Shown here piece after piece: positions 30,766 through 40,309 of a stretch of 64,000 nucleotides of DNA. The translations under genes were made by a program, and so were the position numbers. Numbering within the stretch: the first letter of the stretch is position 1; the number at the start of each line of letters is the position of its first letter. This stretch comes from Metapseudomonas resinovorans DSM 21078 (GTDB lineage Bacteria > Pseudomonadota > Gammaproteobacteria > Pseudomonadales > Pseudomonadaceae). The DNA is taken from NCBI RefSeq assembly GCF_000423545.1, contig NZ_AUIE01000002.1:310001-374000 (forward strand), read 5' to 3'. The notes beneath the pieces are model-generated. The model saw only the letters and a list, made by a program, of their open reading frames with translations. It made no database searches and was not told the origin of the DNA.

Positions 30766-31656
30766 ATGAGCCGAGACCTGCCTCCCCTGAACGCCCTGCG
30801 TGCCTTCGAAGCGGCGGCCCGCCTGCAGAGCATCAGTCGTGCGGCCGACGAGCTGCACGTCACCCATGGCGCAGTGAGCCGTCAGGTGCGGTTGCTTGAG
30901 GAGGAACTGGGCGTCGCCTTGTTCAGCAAGGACGGCCGCGGCGTAAAACTCACGGATGCCGGCCAGCGCCTGCGAGATGCCACCGGCGATGCCTTCGAGC
31001 GCCTGCGCGGTGTCTGCGCCGACCTGCAGAGGCGCAGCGAGGATGCGCCCTTCGTCCTTGGCTGCCCAGGCAGCCTGCTGGCGCGCTGGTTCATCCCGCG
31101 CCTGGACCGACTCAACCGCGAGCTCCCCGAACTGCGTCTGCAGCTCTCGGCCAGCGAGGGCGAACTGGACCCGCGCCGCCCTGGCGTCGACGCCACCCTC
31201 TGCTTCGCCGAGCCGCCCTGGCCGGCGGACATGCGGGTGTTCGAGCTGGCAGCGGAATCCATCGGCCCGGTGCTGAGCCCGCGCTACGCCCATCACGACG
31301 CCCTGGTCTGCGCCGCACCGGCCGCATTGCTGGAGGAACCGCTGTTGCACACCGTGTCGCGGCCCCAGGCCTGGCCCCAGTGGGCGGTGGCGCAGGGGCT
31401 GGCGATCGAGCGCCTGCGCCTGGGCCAGGGCTTCGAGCATCTCTACTACCTGCTGGAAGCGGCCGTGGCTGGCCTCGGGGTGGCCATCGCCCCGCAGCAA
31501 CTGGTCGCCGACGAACTGGCGTCCGGCCGCCTGGTGGCGCCCTGGGGCTTCGTCGAGACGCCGGCACGCCTTTCTCTCTGGGTGCAGGCGCGGCAGCTGG
31601 ATCGCCGCGCCGAGCGCCTGGCCCACTGGTTGCGTGAGGAGCTGACGGGCCGATAG
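30766..31656 (+). CDS. trpI: LysR-family activator of trpBA
   Basis: The 296-residue LysR regulator has the helix-turn-helix [18 protein letters not shown] and an effector domain from about residue 92. In Pseudomonas TrpI binds indoleglycerol phosphate and activates trpBA. The divergent placement next to trpB with a 148-base gap is the classic arrangement, which supports the name over other GcvA-like LysR proteins. Confidence 0.93.
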   Translation: MSRDLPPLNALRAFEAAARLQSISRAADELHVTHGAVSRQVRLLEEELGVALFSKDGRGVKLTDAGQRLRDATGDAFERLRGVCADLQRRSEDAPFVLGCPGSLLARWFIPRLDRLNRELPELRLQLSASEGELDPRRPGVDATLCFAEPPWPADMRVFELAAESIGPVLSPRYAHHDALVCAAPAALLEEPLLHTVSRPQAWPQWAVAQGLAIERLRLGQGFEHLYYLLEAAVAGLGVAIAPQQLVADELASGRLVAPWGFVETPARLSLWVQARQLDRRAERLAHWLREELTGR

Positions 31657-31715
31657 CGGCATTCTTGGCTAGCCTTGCTGGGGAACCCACCCGTGCCTGC
31701 CACAGGAGATACGCC

Positions 31716-31931
31716 ATGTCTGATCACCACACCTACAAGAAGATCGAGATCGTCGGTTCCTCACGCACTAGCATCGATGAGGCGATCAACAATGCCCTCA
31801 CCGAGGCGTCGCGGACTATCCGTAACCTGGAATGGTTCGAGGTGGTGGAAACCCGTGGACATATCGAGAATGGCCGGGTCGGCCATTACCAGGTGACCCT
31901 GAAAGTCGGTTTCCGGATCAGCGACAGCTGA
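31716..31931 (+). CDS. Dodecin
   Basis: The 71-residue protein is a dodecin, a dodecameric flavin- or CoA-binding storage protein. The signature residues lie in [21 protein letters not shown], here quoted in part as [14 protein letters not shown], followed by [14 protein letters not shown] with the flavin-stacking Trp. The start follows an AGGAG sequence. Corresponds to PA0038. Confidence 0.92.
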   Translation: MSDHHTYKKIEIVGSSRTSIDEAINNALTEASRTIRNLEWFEVVETRGHIENGRVGHYQVTLKVGFRISDS

Positions 31932-32074
31932 CACCCATCCGGGCGAGCGAGGTGATGCACACCCCCGCTCCTGATTTCGGTTAGGCTCTGACCGTCCGCC
32001 CCTGGCCTTGCTGGAACCAGGCGGGAGCGGATGGCTCATGCGAGTCGATCATCCATTACGAGGGAGCGTCATCC

Positions 32075-32299
32075 ATGAAGAAATTGCTGTTGGGCCTTGG
32101 CCTGTTTGCCCTGGCCGGCTCGGCCTTCGCCGCCGTGAAACCCTGCGAGGAGCTCAAGGCCGAGATCGACGCCAAGCTCAAGGCCAAGGGCGTTGTCTCC
32201 TACAGCCTGGAAGTGGTCGACAAGGGCAGCGCGGCCGGCAAGCAGGTGGTGGGCACCTGCGAGGGTGGCAGCAAGGAGATCGTCTACCAGCGCAATTGA
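32075..32299 (+). CDS. DUF1161 small periplasmic protein (copy 1)
   Basis: The 74-residue protein has a signal peptide (MKKLLLGLGLFALAGSAFA) and a DUF1161 body: KPCEELKAEIDAKLKAKGV, then VVGTCEGGSKEIVYQRN. The two Cys residues probably form a disulfide. Function unknown. A second member of the same family is encoded at 35556-35789. Upstream, 31932-32074 has no gene. Confidence 0.88.
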   Translation: MKKLLLGLGLFALAGSAFAAVKPCEELKAEIDAKLKAKGVVSYSLEVVDKGSAAGKQVVGTCEGGSKEIVYQRN

Positions 32300-32314
32300 T
32301 CGCGCCGCGGTTCC

Positions 32315-32350
32315 GGGGCCGGCATCCCCTGCCGGCCCAATCCTTACCTT
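32315..32350 (+). terminator. Possible terminator after DUF1161 copy 1
   Basis: GGGCCGGCA, a five-base loop and TGCCGGCCC form a strong stem, followed by a weak mixed T tract. It lies just after the gene. Confidence 0.45.
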
Positions 32351-32467
32351 CTGGTGCCCTGGTTACCGAAAAGTGCCTTCTAGCGGCCTTGGACGCCAAT
32401 CCCTAGAGTAAGACCTACTGATTCACTCGGATAAGTCTCCGGCCTATCCCCTGCCAAGGTCTTGCCC

Positions 32468-33466
32468 ATGTCTGCCCTGTCCAATCTGCCCCTTTCCGTC
32501 CTCGATCTGGCGCCCGTCCGCGACCACGGCGGCGCCACCCAGGCCTTGCACAACTCCCTGGCGCTGGCGCGCCATGTCGAACACCTGGGCTTCTCGCGCT
32601 TCTGGGTGGCCGAGCACCACAACATGGATGGCATCGCCAGCTCCGCCACCGCCGTGTTGCTCGCCTACCTCGCCGGTGGTACCTCCCGCATTCGCCTGGG
32701 CTCTGGCGGCATCATGCTGCCCAATCACGCGCCGCTGGTGGTCGCCGAGCAGTTCGGCACACTCGCCAGCCTCTACCCGGGGCGAATCGAACTGGGGCTG
32801 GGCCGCGCGCCGGGTGCCGACCACCTCACCGCTCGTGCGCTGCGCCGTGATCGCCTGGGTAGCGCCGACGACTTCCCGCAGGATGTCGAAGAACTGGAAA
32901 TGCTCCTTGGCCCGCGTCAGCCGGATCAGAAGGTGATTGCCATGCCGGGGGCGGATACCAATGTGCCCATCTGGCTGCTCGGCTCCAGCCTGTTCAGCGC
33001 ACAGCTCGCCGGGCAGAAGGGGCTGCCCTATGCCTTCGCCTCGCACTTCGCGCCGCGCTACATGCACGAGGCGATTCGTGTCTACCGCAACCACTTCCGC
33101 CCCTCGGCGGTGCTCGATAAACCCTATGTGATGCTCGGCGTGCCCCTGGTGGCTGCACCCACGGACGAAGAGGCGGAGTTCCTCGCCACTACGGTGTATC
33201 AGCGGGTACTTGCCCTGATTCGTGGCGAAAGCCTGGTGCTGCGCCCGCCGGTTGAAAGCATGGCCGGTCGCTGGCTGCCCCATGAGAAGGATGCCGTGGG
33301 CAGTTTCCTGGCCATGGCCATGGTGGGTGGGCCGGAGAAGATTCGCGCGCGCCTGCAGGTGCTGCTGGACCAGACCGATGCCGATGAGCTGATCTTCACC
33401 TGCGATCTCTACCAGCACGAACATCGGCTGCGGGCGTTCGACATCCTCGCCAGCCTGCGGGACTAA
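32468..33466 (+). CDS. Luciferase-like flavin monooxygenase family protein
   Basis: The 332-residue protein belongs to the bacterial luciferase-like superfamily (FMN-dependent TIM barrel). Diagnostic blocks are [37 protein letters not shown] and [12 protein letters not shown]. These resemble the YhbW-type subgroup of unknown substrate. ATG 32468 is preferred to a TTG two codons earlier. Cytoplasmic; no linked flavin reductase is seen. Confidence 0.88.
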   Translation: MSALSNLPLSVLDLAPVRDHGGATQALHNSLALARHVEHLGFSRFWVAEHHNMDGIASSATAVLLAYLAGGTSRIRLGSGGIMLPNHAPLVVAEQFGTLASLYPGRIELGLGRAPGADHLTARALRRDRLGSADDFPQDVEELEMLLGPRQPDQKVIAMPGADTNVPIWLLGSSLFSAQLAGQKGLPYAFASHFAPRYMHEAIRVYRNHFRPSAVLDKPYVMLGVPLVAAPTDEEAEFLATTVYQRVLALIRGESLVLRPPVESMAGRWLPHEKDAVGSFLAMAMVGGPEKIRARLQVLLDQTDADELIFTCDLYQHEHRLRAFDILASLRD

Positions 33467-33472
33467 GCGGGA

Positions 33473-33898
33473 TCAGAAGGGGCCGCAGCGCGGGAAGATC
33501 TCGTGCCTGGCGAGCACTTCGCGGTTCTCGCCATAGAGCCAGGCCATCGGCTGGTTGGCGGCGTTGCGCGCTTCCACGCGGTAGCGCTTGCCGGCCTCGA
33601 AACCGTCGTAGCGCAGAATCATGTAGCACGTGATGCGGCTGGGCTCGGCATTCATGCCAAAGCCTCCGCCCGCGCCGCCAACCTCGAACTGATAGCGCAG
33701 CTCCAGCTCATGCTTGCCAGGCAGCACCTGGTAGTAACGGCCGTCATCCCAGCGCCTGTCGTCCAGGCGGTTGGCCATGAGGGTGTCGCTGGGGTCAGGC
33801 ACGATATCGATCCAGGCCATTCGCGGGTCGGGGTCAGGCAACTGGCTGGCACAGGCGGTGAGGCTGGCCAGCAGCGTCAGGGCGAACAGCGTGCGCAT
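33473..33898 (-). CDS. Uncharacterised lipoprotein (tandem paralogue 1)
   Basis: The 141-residue protein has a lipoprotein signal ending in the lipobox LTAC at about residue 16. The mature part contains DPRMAWIDIVPDP and YQVLPGKHELELRYQFEVGG, likely a beta-sandwich. It shares the PGxHELExR core and overall layout with the neighbouring gene at 33952, suggesting tandem duplication. Function unknown. Confidence 0.75.
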   Translation of the reverse strand: MRTLFALTLLASLTACASQLPDPDPRMAWIDIVPDPSDTLMANRLDDRRWDDGRYYQVLPGKHELELRYQFEVGGAGGGFGMNAEPSRITCYMILRYDGFEAGKRYRVEARNAANQPMAWLYGENREVLARHEIFPRCGPF

Positions 33899-33951
33899 GG
33901 CGAGACTCCTTGAGGGGCGGATGATCCCAGAATACCTCCTTGTCGGAGATT

Positions 33952-34368
33952 TCAGACATCGCCGCAGCGACTTTCCCGAGCCTTGGCGACCTCCTTGTTC
34001 TGTTCGTCATACAGCCGCGCCCAGGGGCGAAAGCCGATGCCGCCGGCTTCCAGCTGGTAGCGCTCGCCTGCGGCGAAATCCGCGTAGGCCAGCTTGAGCA
34101 GGCAGGTGCGCCGGTAGCTCGGACTCTCCTGGCCGATATCGTGTCCGCCGACCTCGAACTCCAGGCGAACCTCCAGTTCATGCCGCCCCGGCGTGACCTG
34201 AAAGTAGCGCGGATCGGCCAGGGCCTTGTCGTCTACCCGGTTGGCCTGCACCACCTGGCCCTCCTGCTTGCGCAAGGAAATCCACGCCTGGTCCGGGTCG
34301 GGGCTGGGCATCAGCAGGGCGCAGCCACCAAGGCTGAGCAGCGGCAGGGAAAGCAGCAGAAGGCGCAT
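33952..34368 (-). CDS. Uncharacterised lipoprotein (tandem paralogue 2)
   Basis: The 138-residue protein has a lipobox LGGC near residue 16. It then shows DPDQAWISLRKQEGQ and YFQVTPGRHELEVRLEFEVGG, matching the paralogue at 33473 in order and spacing. A pair of Cys residues is conserved late in both proteins. It is divergent from the metallopeptidase lipoprotein gene. Function unknown. Confidence 0.75.
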   Translation of the reverse strand: MRLLLLSLPLLSLGGCALLMPSPDPDQAWISLRKQEGQVVQANRVDDKALADPRYFQVTPGRHELEVRLEFEVGGHDIGQESPSYRRTCLLKLAYADFAAGERYQLEAGGIGFRPWARLYDEQNKEVAKARESRCGDV

Positions 34369-34420
34369 GCAGGACTCCGTTCAATGGCAGTAGGTGGTTC
34401 CAATGCGCTAGTGTCGCGGC

Positions 34421-35497
34421 ATGCCGACCACCTTTCTTATCGAATTGCTTGACCGCATCCGCCGGCCTTGGGTTCCCCTGTTGGGCGCCTGGCTGCTGAG
34501 CGGTTGTTCCAGCCTGGATTACTACACCCAACTGGCCCGTGGGCAGATGGCGCTTTTGTACGCCCGTCAGCCGGTGCAGGGCCTGATCGACGATCCGGCC
34601 CAGCCGCAGCAGCTGCGCCAGCGTCTTACCCTTACCCAGCAAGCGCGGACCTTCGCCAGCGTGGCGCTGGGGCTGCCGGACAACGGCAGCTACCGGGTCT
34701 ATGCCGATATCCAGCGTCCCTTTGTGGTCTGGAACCTGTTCGCCACGCCGGAGTTCTCCCTGCAACCGGAGACGCACTGCTTCCCCATCGCCGGCTGCGT
34801 CGCCTATCGCGGTTACTACCAGTTGGGCCGTGCCCGTGGCGCTGCGGCGCTACTCAGGCAGCAGGGGTTGGACACCTGGGTCGGGGGCGTCGAGGCCTAT
34901 TCCACCCTTGGCTGGTTCGATGACCCGCTGCTTAACACCATGCTGCGTTGGGACGACGACCGCCTCGCCGCGCTGATCTTCCACGAGCTGGCCCACCAGC
35001 GGCTTTACGTGCCGGGGGATACCGCTTTCAACGAATCTTTCGCCAGCTTCGTCGAGCGTGAAGGTCTGAACCAATGGCGCACAAGACGTGGCCTGTCGAG
35101 CCAAGGCGATGACGTCTCCGAGCGCCGGGACGCCCTCACCCGCCTGGTGCTGGATACCCGCGAGCGCCTGACGCGTCTTTACGCCAGCGGCCTGCCCCCC
35201 GAGCGGATGCGTCAGGCCAAGGCCGAGACTTTCGAGCGTATGCGCCGCGACTACCGTGCGCTGCGCGACCGCGAGTGGGGCGGCTACAACCGCTACGACG
35301 CATGGGTGGAGGGGCCGATGAACAACGCAAAGCTGCTGCCCTTCGGTCTGTATGACCAGTGGGTGCCGGCCTTCGCCGCGTTGTTCCGGGAGGTGGGCGG
35401 GGACTGGCCGGCTTTCTACCAGCGGGCTCGTGAGCTGGGTGAGCTACCGCTGCAGGCGCGTACGAAGGCACTGGAAAGCCTGGTGGCAAACCGCTAG
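34421..35497 (+). CDS. Putative zinc aminopeptidase, lipoprotein
   Basis: The 358-residue protein has a likely lipobox LSGC (residues 26-29) after a hydrophobic stretch. It carries the metal motif HELAH in AALIFHELAHQRLYV, followed by a downstream Glu in FNESFASFVEREG. It fits the putative aminopeptidase family (PF10023 as I recall). It should be anchored in the envelope. Substrate is unknown. It is followed by the second DUF1161 gene 58 bases later. Confidence 0.82.
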   Translation: MPTTFLIELLDRIRRPWVPLLGAWLLSGCSSLDYYTQLARGQMALLYARQPVQGLIDDPAQPQQLRQRLTLTQQARTFASVALGLPDNGSYRVYADIQRPFVVWNLFATPEFSLQPETHCFPIAGCVAYRGYYQLGRARGAAALLRQQGLDTWVGGVEAYSTLGWFDDPLLNTMLRWDDDRLAALIFHELAHQRLYVPGDTAFNESFASFVEREGLNQWRTRRGLSSQGDDVSERRDALTRLVLDTRERLTRLYASGLPPERMRQAKAETFERMRRDYRALRDREWGGYNRYDAWVEGPMNNAKLLPFGLYDQWVPAFAALFREVGGDWPAFYQRARELGELPLQARTKALESLVANR

Positions 35498-35555
35498 AAC
35501 TTGCCAGGCTGGCTGCCAGTCAAACGGCCAGGACACCAAGGAAATGGAGCAGGCG

Positions 35556-35789
35556 ATGAAGAGAGTTGCTGTAGTCCTGATGCTGAGTGCGCTGGCAGGT
35601 ACCGCCCTGGCGGCGCCCAAGCCCTGCGAGGAGCTGAAGCAGGAGATCGAAGTGAAGATCCAGGCCGCCGGGGTGACCAGCTACACCCTGGAGATAGTCC
35701 CCAATGCCGAAGTGAAGGACCAGAACATGGTGGTCGGCTCCTGCGAGAATGGCACCCGGAAGATCATCTACCAGCGCAATGGGGATTGA
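35556..35789 (+). CDS. DUF1161 small periplasmic protein (copy 2)
   Basis: The 77-residue protein has a signal peptide (MKRVAVVLMLSALAGTALA) and the same body as copy 1: KPCEELKQEIEVKIQAAGV and VVGSCENGTRKIIYQRN. ATG 35556 is chosen because GGAG lies six bases upstream; an in-frame ATG four codons earlier has its Shine-Dalgarno too close. Function unknown. Copy 1 is at 32075. Confidence 0.85.
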   Translation: MKRVAVVLMLSALAGTALAAPKPCEELKQEIEVKIQAAGVTSYTLEIVPNAEVKDQNMVVGSCENGTRKIIYQRNGD

Positions 35790-35812
35790 TCTGAAAACGC
35801 CAAGCGAACGTT

Positions 35813-36068
35813 TGCAGGGGCGAACACATTGGCTGTGTCTGCGTTAGCTGTTGCTAGAGGGCAACCGGTGAACCTGGACGCCTGTAGGAGCCAGCTTGCT
35901 GGCGAAAATGTCCGCGTTCGCTAGCAAGCTAGCTCCTACAAGGGATTCCAGGACCTTCAACACTTTACGCAGACATAGCCAACACATTCACCAAGCAAGC
36001 CGAAGGGTTGCCCCTGTGGCCTTCCAAGGCGCACTGCGTGCCCCTTGGCGATTGAAATCGCCCCTGCA
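35813..36068. repeat. Composite inverted-repeat element, copy B
   Basis: Three nested palindromes are visible. The outermost arms are TGCAGGGGCGA (35813-35823) and TCGCCCCTGCA (36058-36068). The middle arms at 35822-35854 and 35959-35991 carry the GGCTGTGTCTGCGTTAGC core shared with copies A and C. The innermost pair, TGTAGGAGCCAGCTTGCTGG (from 35883) and its inverse ending at 35940, is a REPIN of a common Pseudomonas REP type. This explains the gene-free stretch 35790-36079. Confidence 0.75.
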
Positions 36069-36079
36069 GGGAGATCGCG

Positions 36080-36724
36080 TTACCCGAACGCCCGGCTCAG
36101 TTCATCCAGGCAGGCGAAGTAATAGGCTGGCGCCTCTCCCATCAGTTCCTCGCGGCTGCCGAAGCCGTAACCCACTCCCGCACCGTGCAGGCCATTGCGG
36201 CTGGCGCCGATCAGGTCGTGCTTGCGGTCGCCAATCATCAGGGTGTTGTCGCGGTCCAGGCCTTCCTCCTCCAGCAGGTGAGCGATCAGCTCGACCTTGT
36301 TGGTACGGGTACCGTCCAGCTCGCTGCCGTAGATGTGCTTGAAGTGCCGGTCGAAACCGAAATGCCGGGCGATCTCGCGGGCGAAGACCGTCGGCTTGCT
36401 GGTGGCGATGTAAAGCGTGCGGCCTTGCTCGCGCAGGCGCCCGAGCAGCGCATCGATACCGTCGAACACGCGATTCTCGTAGAGCCCGGTGACCTTGAAA
36501 CGTTCGCGGTAGTGGTTCACCGCATCCCAGGCGCGCTCCTCCGAGAGGCTGTAAGTCTGCATGAAGCACTGCAGCAGCGGCGGGCCGATGAAGTGTTCCA
36601 GGTTGGCCAGGTCCGGTTCGTGGATGTCCAGCTTGGCCAGCGCGTACTGCACCGAACGGGTGATGCCCTCACGCGGGTCGGTGAGGGTGCCGTCGAGGTC
36701 GAAGAGGATGTTCTGGTAGTGCAT
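36080..36724 (-). CDS. HAD-family phosphatase, phosphoglycolate phosphatase-like
   Basis: The 214-residue hydrolase has HAD motif I in ILFDLDGTLTDPREGI, motif II in YIATSKP, and motifs III/IV in MIGDRKHDLIGASRNG. A helical cap (about residues 20-85) resembles Gph or pyrophosphatase PpaX-type enzymes. The exact substrate cannot be read. Its start codon shares one base with the dinD stop, suggesting coupling. Corresponds to PA0065. Confidence 0.85.
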   Translation of the reverse strand: MHYQNILFDLDGTLTDPREGITRSVQYALAKLDIHEPDLANLEHFIGPPLLQCFMQTYSLSEERAWDAVNHYRERFKVTGLYENRVFDGIDALLGRLREQGRTLYIATSKPTVFAREIARHFGFDRHFKHIYGSELDGTRTNKVELIAHLLEEEGLDRDNTLMIGDRKHDLIGASRNGLHGAGVGYGFGSREELMGEAPAYYFACLDELSRAFG

Positions 36725-37566
36725 CAGGGGTCCTTCTTGAGCTTATTCCGCTCGTTTTCGAGCTGCTGGATACTGCGCTCGGGTGTCGGCAGCTCCTCGG
36801 GCATGGTTCCGCCCAGGTCCTGGATGGTCTGGCGCACCTTCTGGCCGACCTCAAAATGCACCTGGTTGGCTTGTTGCTTGCCCTGTACATCGTCACGGCG
36901 CAGCTTTTCTTCGGCCTGGGTAGCGCGGAACAGGTTGGCCGCCAGTTCGGTGCTGCCCATGTGATCGAGGATTTTCTGGCTCTTCTTCAGTCGCTTGCGC
37001 GCGTGGATCTCGCGTGCTGACAGGCCGCCGTAGAGTCCGCGATAGCCGTGGTCCTGGAAAATGGCGTAGTCCAGGCCGCTTTCCACGCCGACATCCCGCG
37101 CGGCGGCTGCCAGGTACTTGTTGTGCTGCGCCAACTCATTGCGGATAGCCAGACGCTTTTGGTCTTCGTCGAGCCGGGCGAACTGTTCGTTATCCGCCAG
37201 CTCCTGACGGCGCGTCTGGATGGCGAAGTACGTCTGGCCGTTGGCGATGACGGGCTTGGCAGGGTCGCCGTTCTGCACGATCAGGTAGCAGGCGTAGCGG
37301 GAGAGGCGGATGTCCGCAATCTGTCGCCGGGCATTGGAGCCGATTTCGACCATAGTGAGGACCTCCTCAAAATGGTCCTCGACGGGTTGGCCACTGCGTC
37401 GGCAGGCCTCCTCCGCGCGCTCGACCACCGGCATGAAGTGCCGGTACTGCGAGTACTCCAGCACCCCAGCCAGCTGGCGAGCCAGCCAGTATTCGCTACC
37501 GTTGGCATCCTGTTGGCGGATGCTCTCGAAGGTGGTGTGGTGCGGCGCGGTCATCTTCGTGCTCAT
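36724..37566 (-). CDS. dinD: DNA damage-inducible protein D
   Basis: The 280-residue protein matches DinD: an N-terminal BRO-like segment EYWLARQLAGVLEYSQYRHF (20 residues) and downstream family blocks such as GLYGGLSAREIHARKRLKK and HMGSTELAANLFRATQ. In E. coli DinD modulates RecA and is SOS-induced. No LexA box is visible here. It starts 37 bases after the hexapeptide gene on the same strand. It is not in the core Pseudomonas order I recall and may be acquired. Confidence 0.88.
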   Translation of the reverse strand: MSTKMTAPHHTTFESIRQQDANGSEYWLARQLAGVLEYSQYRHFMPVVERAEEACRRSGQPVEDHFEEVLTMVEIGSNARRQIADIRLSRYACYLIVQNGDPAKPVIANGQTYFAIQTRRQELADNEQFARLDEDQKRLAIRNELAQHNKYLAAAARDVGVESGLDYAIFQDHGYRGLYGGLSAREIHARKRLKKSQKILDHMGSTELAANLFRATQAEEKLRRDDVQGKQQANQVHFEVGQKVRQTIQDLGGTMPEELPTPERSIQQLENERNKLKKDP

Positions 37567-37602
37567 GAGAAGATTCCTTTCATGGTGACGGGTCACACAT
37601 GA

Positions 37603-38148
37603 TCAGAGCCCGTAGCCTTCGGCGATATGCAGATCCTTCAGCTTCACATAGTTGGCGGCGCTGTAAGTGAAGAAGGCCTTTTCCTTGTCGGTCAGCGGGC
37701 GGGCCTGCTTCACCGGGCTGCCGACGTAGAGGTGGCCGCTCTCCAGGCGCTTGCCTGGTGGCACCAGGCTGCCGGCGCCCAGCACCACGTCGTCCTCGAT
37801 CACCGCGCCGTCCATGACAATGCTGCCCATGCCGATCAGCACCCGGCTGCCGACCTTGCAGCCGTGCAGCAAGGCCTTGTGGCCAATGGTCACGTCATCG
37901 CCGATCTCCAGCGGGTAGCCGTCCGGGTTGAAGGGACCGGCATGGGTGATGTGCAGCACGCTGCCGTCCTGCACGCTGGTGCGCGCGCCGATGCGGATGC
38001 GGTGCATGTCGCCGCGGACGGTCACCAGCGGCCAGACGGAACTGTCATCGCCCAGTTGCACGTCGCCGATGATCACGGCGGAGGCATCGACGAAGACTCG
38101 TTCGCCGAGCTGAGGGGTGATGCCCTGGTAGGTTCTGATCGGGTTCAT
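37603..38148 (-). CDS. Gamma-carbonic anhydrase-family hexapeptide protein
   Basis: The 181-residue protein is a left-handed beta-helix of hexapeptide repeats. Family blocks are VRGDMHRIRIGARTSVQDGS, VTIGHKALLHGC and IGMGSIVMDGAVIEDDVVLG. Metal-binding histidines (HITHAG, GHKALLHG) are present. Family members may hydrate CO2 or act otherwise (YrdA type). Corresponds to PA0066, divergent from prlC. Confidence 0.9.
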   Translation of the reverse strand: MNPIRTYQGITPQLGERVFVDASAVIIGDVQLGDDSSVWPLVTVRGDMHRIRIGARTSVQDGSVLHITHAGPFNPDGYPLEIGDDVTIGHKALLHGCKVGSRVLIGMGSIVMDGAVIEDDVVLGAGSLVPPGKRLESGHLYVGSPVKQARPLTDKEKAFFTYSAANYVKLKDLHIAEGYGL

Positions 38149-38260
38149 AGCGATTCCTGAGGCTGCGTCTGGCGGCGATTGTAATTAAGATGGCCAACAT
38201 CCGGGTTGTGTCTCGTCTCCTCGCGCAGCCCGCGCCCTTTCCCGAATACAGGTGAATGCC

Positions 38261-40309
38261 GTGACCCTGAGCAATCCCCTCCTGCAAGACTTCGATCTGC
38301 CGCCCTACTCCGCCATTCGTCCGGAACACGTCGAGCCTGCGGTCGACCAGATCCTTGCCGACAACCGCGCCGCCATCGCCGACCTGCTGGTGCGCCAGGA
38401 CGGTACGCCGACCTGGCAGGGCCTGGTGCTGGCGCTGGACGAACTGGGCGAGCGCCTGGGCCGCGCCTGGAGCCCGGTGAGCCACCTGAATGCCGTGTGC
38501 AACAACGCCGAACTGCGCAACGCCTATGAGGCTTGCCTGCCCAAACTGTCCGAGTACTGGACCGAGATCGGCCAGAACCGCGCGTTGTTCCAGGCCTACG
38601 AGGCCCTGGCCGCCAGCCCTGAAGCGGCCGGCTACGAGGTGGCGCAGAAGACCATTCTCGACCACGCCCTACGTGACTTCCGCCTGTCCGGTATCGACCT
38701 GCCGGCCGACAAGCAGCAGCGTTACGGTGAAATCCAGATGAAGCTGTCCGAGCTGGGCAGTCGCTTTTCCAACCAGTTGCTGGACGCCACCCAGGCCTGG
38801 ACCAAGGAAATCCACGACGAAGCGGCGCTGGCCGGCCTTACCGACTCTGCCAAGGCGCAGATGAAGCAGGCCGCCGAGGCCAAGGGCCTGGACGGCTGGC
38901 TGATCACCCTGGAGTTCCCCAGCTACTACGCGGTGATGACTTACGCCGACGACCGTGCCCTGCGTGAAGAGGTCTACACCGCTTATTGCACCCGCGCCTC
39001 CGACCAGGGCCCCAACGCCGGGCAGAATGACAACGGCCCGGTGATGGCCGAAATCCTCGATCTGCGCCAGGAGCTGGCCCGGCTCCTGGGCTTCGCGCAC
39101 TTCTCCGACCTGAGCCTCGCCACCAAGATGGCCGAGTCCACTCCGCAGGTGCTGGGCTTCCTCCGCGACCTGGCCCAGCGCAGCAAGCCCTTCGCCGCCA
39201 AGGATCTGGAAGAGCTCAAGGCCTTCGCCGCCGAGCAGGGCGTGGCTGACCTCAAGAGCTGGGACGTGGGTTACTTCAGCGAGAAGCTGCGCGAGCAGCG
39301 CTACAGCATTTCCCAGGAGATCCTGCGGGCCTACTTCCCCATCGACAAGGTGCTGTCCGGGCTCTTCGCCATCGTGCAGAAGCTCTACGGCATCGAGATC
39401 AAGGAGCTGTCCGGTTTCGATACTTGGCACCCTGACGTGCGCCTGTTCGAAATCAGCGAGAACGGCCAGCATGTCGGGCGCTTCTTCTTCGACCTCTACG
39501 CCCGTGCCAACAAGCGTGGCGGTGCCTGGATGGATGGGGCCCGCGACAAGCGCCGCAACACCCGCGGCGAGCTGATCGCGCCGGTGGCCAACCTGGTGTG
39601 CAACTTCACCCCCGCCGTCGGCGACAAGCCCGCGCTGCTGACCCACGACGAAGTCACCACCCTGTTCCACGAGTTCGGTCATGGCCTGCACCACCTGCTG
39701 ACCCGCGTCGAACACGCCGGTGCTTCCGGCATCAATGGCGTGGCCTGGGACGCGGTGGAACTGCCGAGCCAGTTCATGGAGAACTGGTGCTGGGAGCCCG
39801 AGGGCCTGGCGCTGATCTCCGGCCACTACCAGAGTGGTGAGCCGTTGCCCCAGGACCTGCTGGACAAGATGCTGGCGGCGAAGAACTTCCAGTCCGGCCT
39901 GATGATGGTGCGCCAGCTGGAGTTCTCCCTGTTCGACTTCGAGCTGCACGCCACCCACGGCGACGGACGCAGCGTGCTCGACGTGCTGGAAGCGATCCGC
40001 GACGAGGTGGCCGTGATGCGACCGCCGCTGTTCAACCGCTTCGCCAACAGCTTTGCGCACATCTTCGCTGGCGGTTACGCGGCGGGTTACTACAGCTACA
40101 AGTGGGCGGAAGTGCTATCTGCCGATGCCTTCTCCCGTTTCGAGGAAGAAGGCGTGCTCAACCCGGCCACCGGCCGTGCCTTCCGCGACGCCATCCTGGC
40201 CCGTGGTGGCTCTCAGGAGCCGATGGTGCTGTTCGTCGATTTCCGTGGTCGCGAGCCGTCCATTGACGCCCTGCTGCGCCACAGCGGCCTGACGGAGGAC
40301 GCGGCATGA
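38261..40309 (+). CDS. prlC: Oligopeptidase A
   Basis: The 682-residue M3 zinc metallopeptidase degrades oligopeptides in the cytoplasm, including cleaved signal peptides. The zinc motif HEFGH lies in TLFHEFGHGLHHLLTRVEH, with a downstream Glu in GVAWDAVELPSQFMENW. GTG 38261 is chosen because AGGTGA lies five bases upstream; a GTG nine bases earlier is the alternative. It overlaps the next gene by four bases. Confidence 0.96.
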   Translation: MTLSNPLLQDFDLPPYSAIRPEHVEPAVDQILADNRAAIADLLVRQDGTPTWQGLVLALDELGERLGRAWSPVSHLNAVCNNAELRNAYEACLPKLSEYWTEIGQNRALFQAYEALAASPEAAGYEVAQKTILDHALRDFRLSGIDLPADKQQRYGEIQMKLSELGSRFSNQLLDATQAWTKEIHDEAALAGLTDSAKAQMKQAAEAKGLDGWLITLEFPSYYAVMTYADDRALREEVYTAYCTRASDQGPNAGQNDNGPVMAEILDLRQELARLLGFAHFSDLSLATKMAESTPQVLGFLRDLAQRSKPFAAKDLEELKAFAAEQGVADLKSWDVGYFSEKLREQRYSISQEILRAYFPIDKVLSGLFAIVQKLYGIEIKELSGFDTWHPDVRLFEISENGQHVGRFFFDLYARANKRGGAWMDGARDKRRNTRGELIAPVANLVCNFTPAVGDKPALLTHDEVTTLFHEFGHGLHHLLTRVEHAGASGINGVAWDAVELPSQFMENWCWEPEGLALISGHYQSGEPLPQDLLDKMLAAKNFQSGLMMVRQLEFSLFDFELHATHGDGRSVLDVLEAIRDEVAVMRPPLFNRFANSFAHIFAGGYAAGYYSYKWAEVLSADAFSRFEEEGVLNPATGRAFRDAILARGGSQEPMVLFVDFRGREPSIDALLRHSGLTEDAA

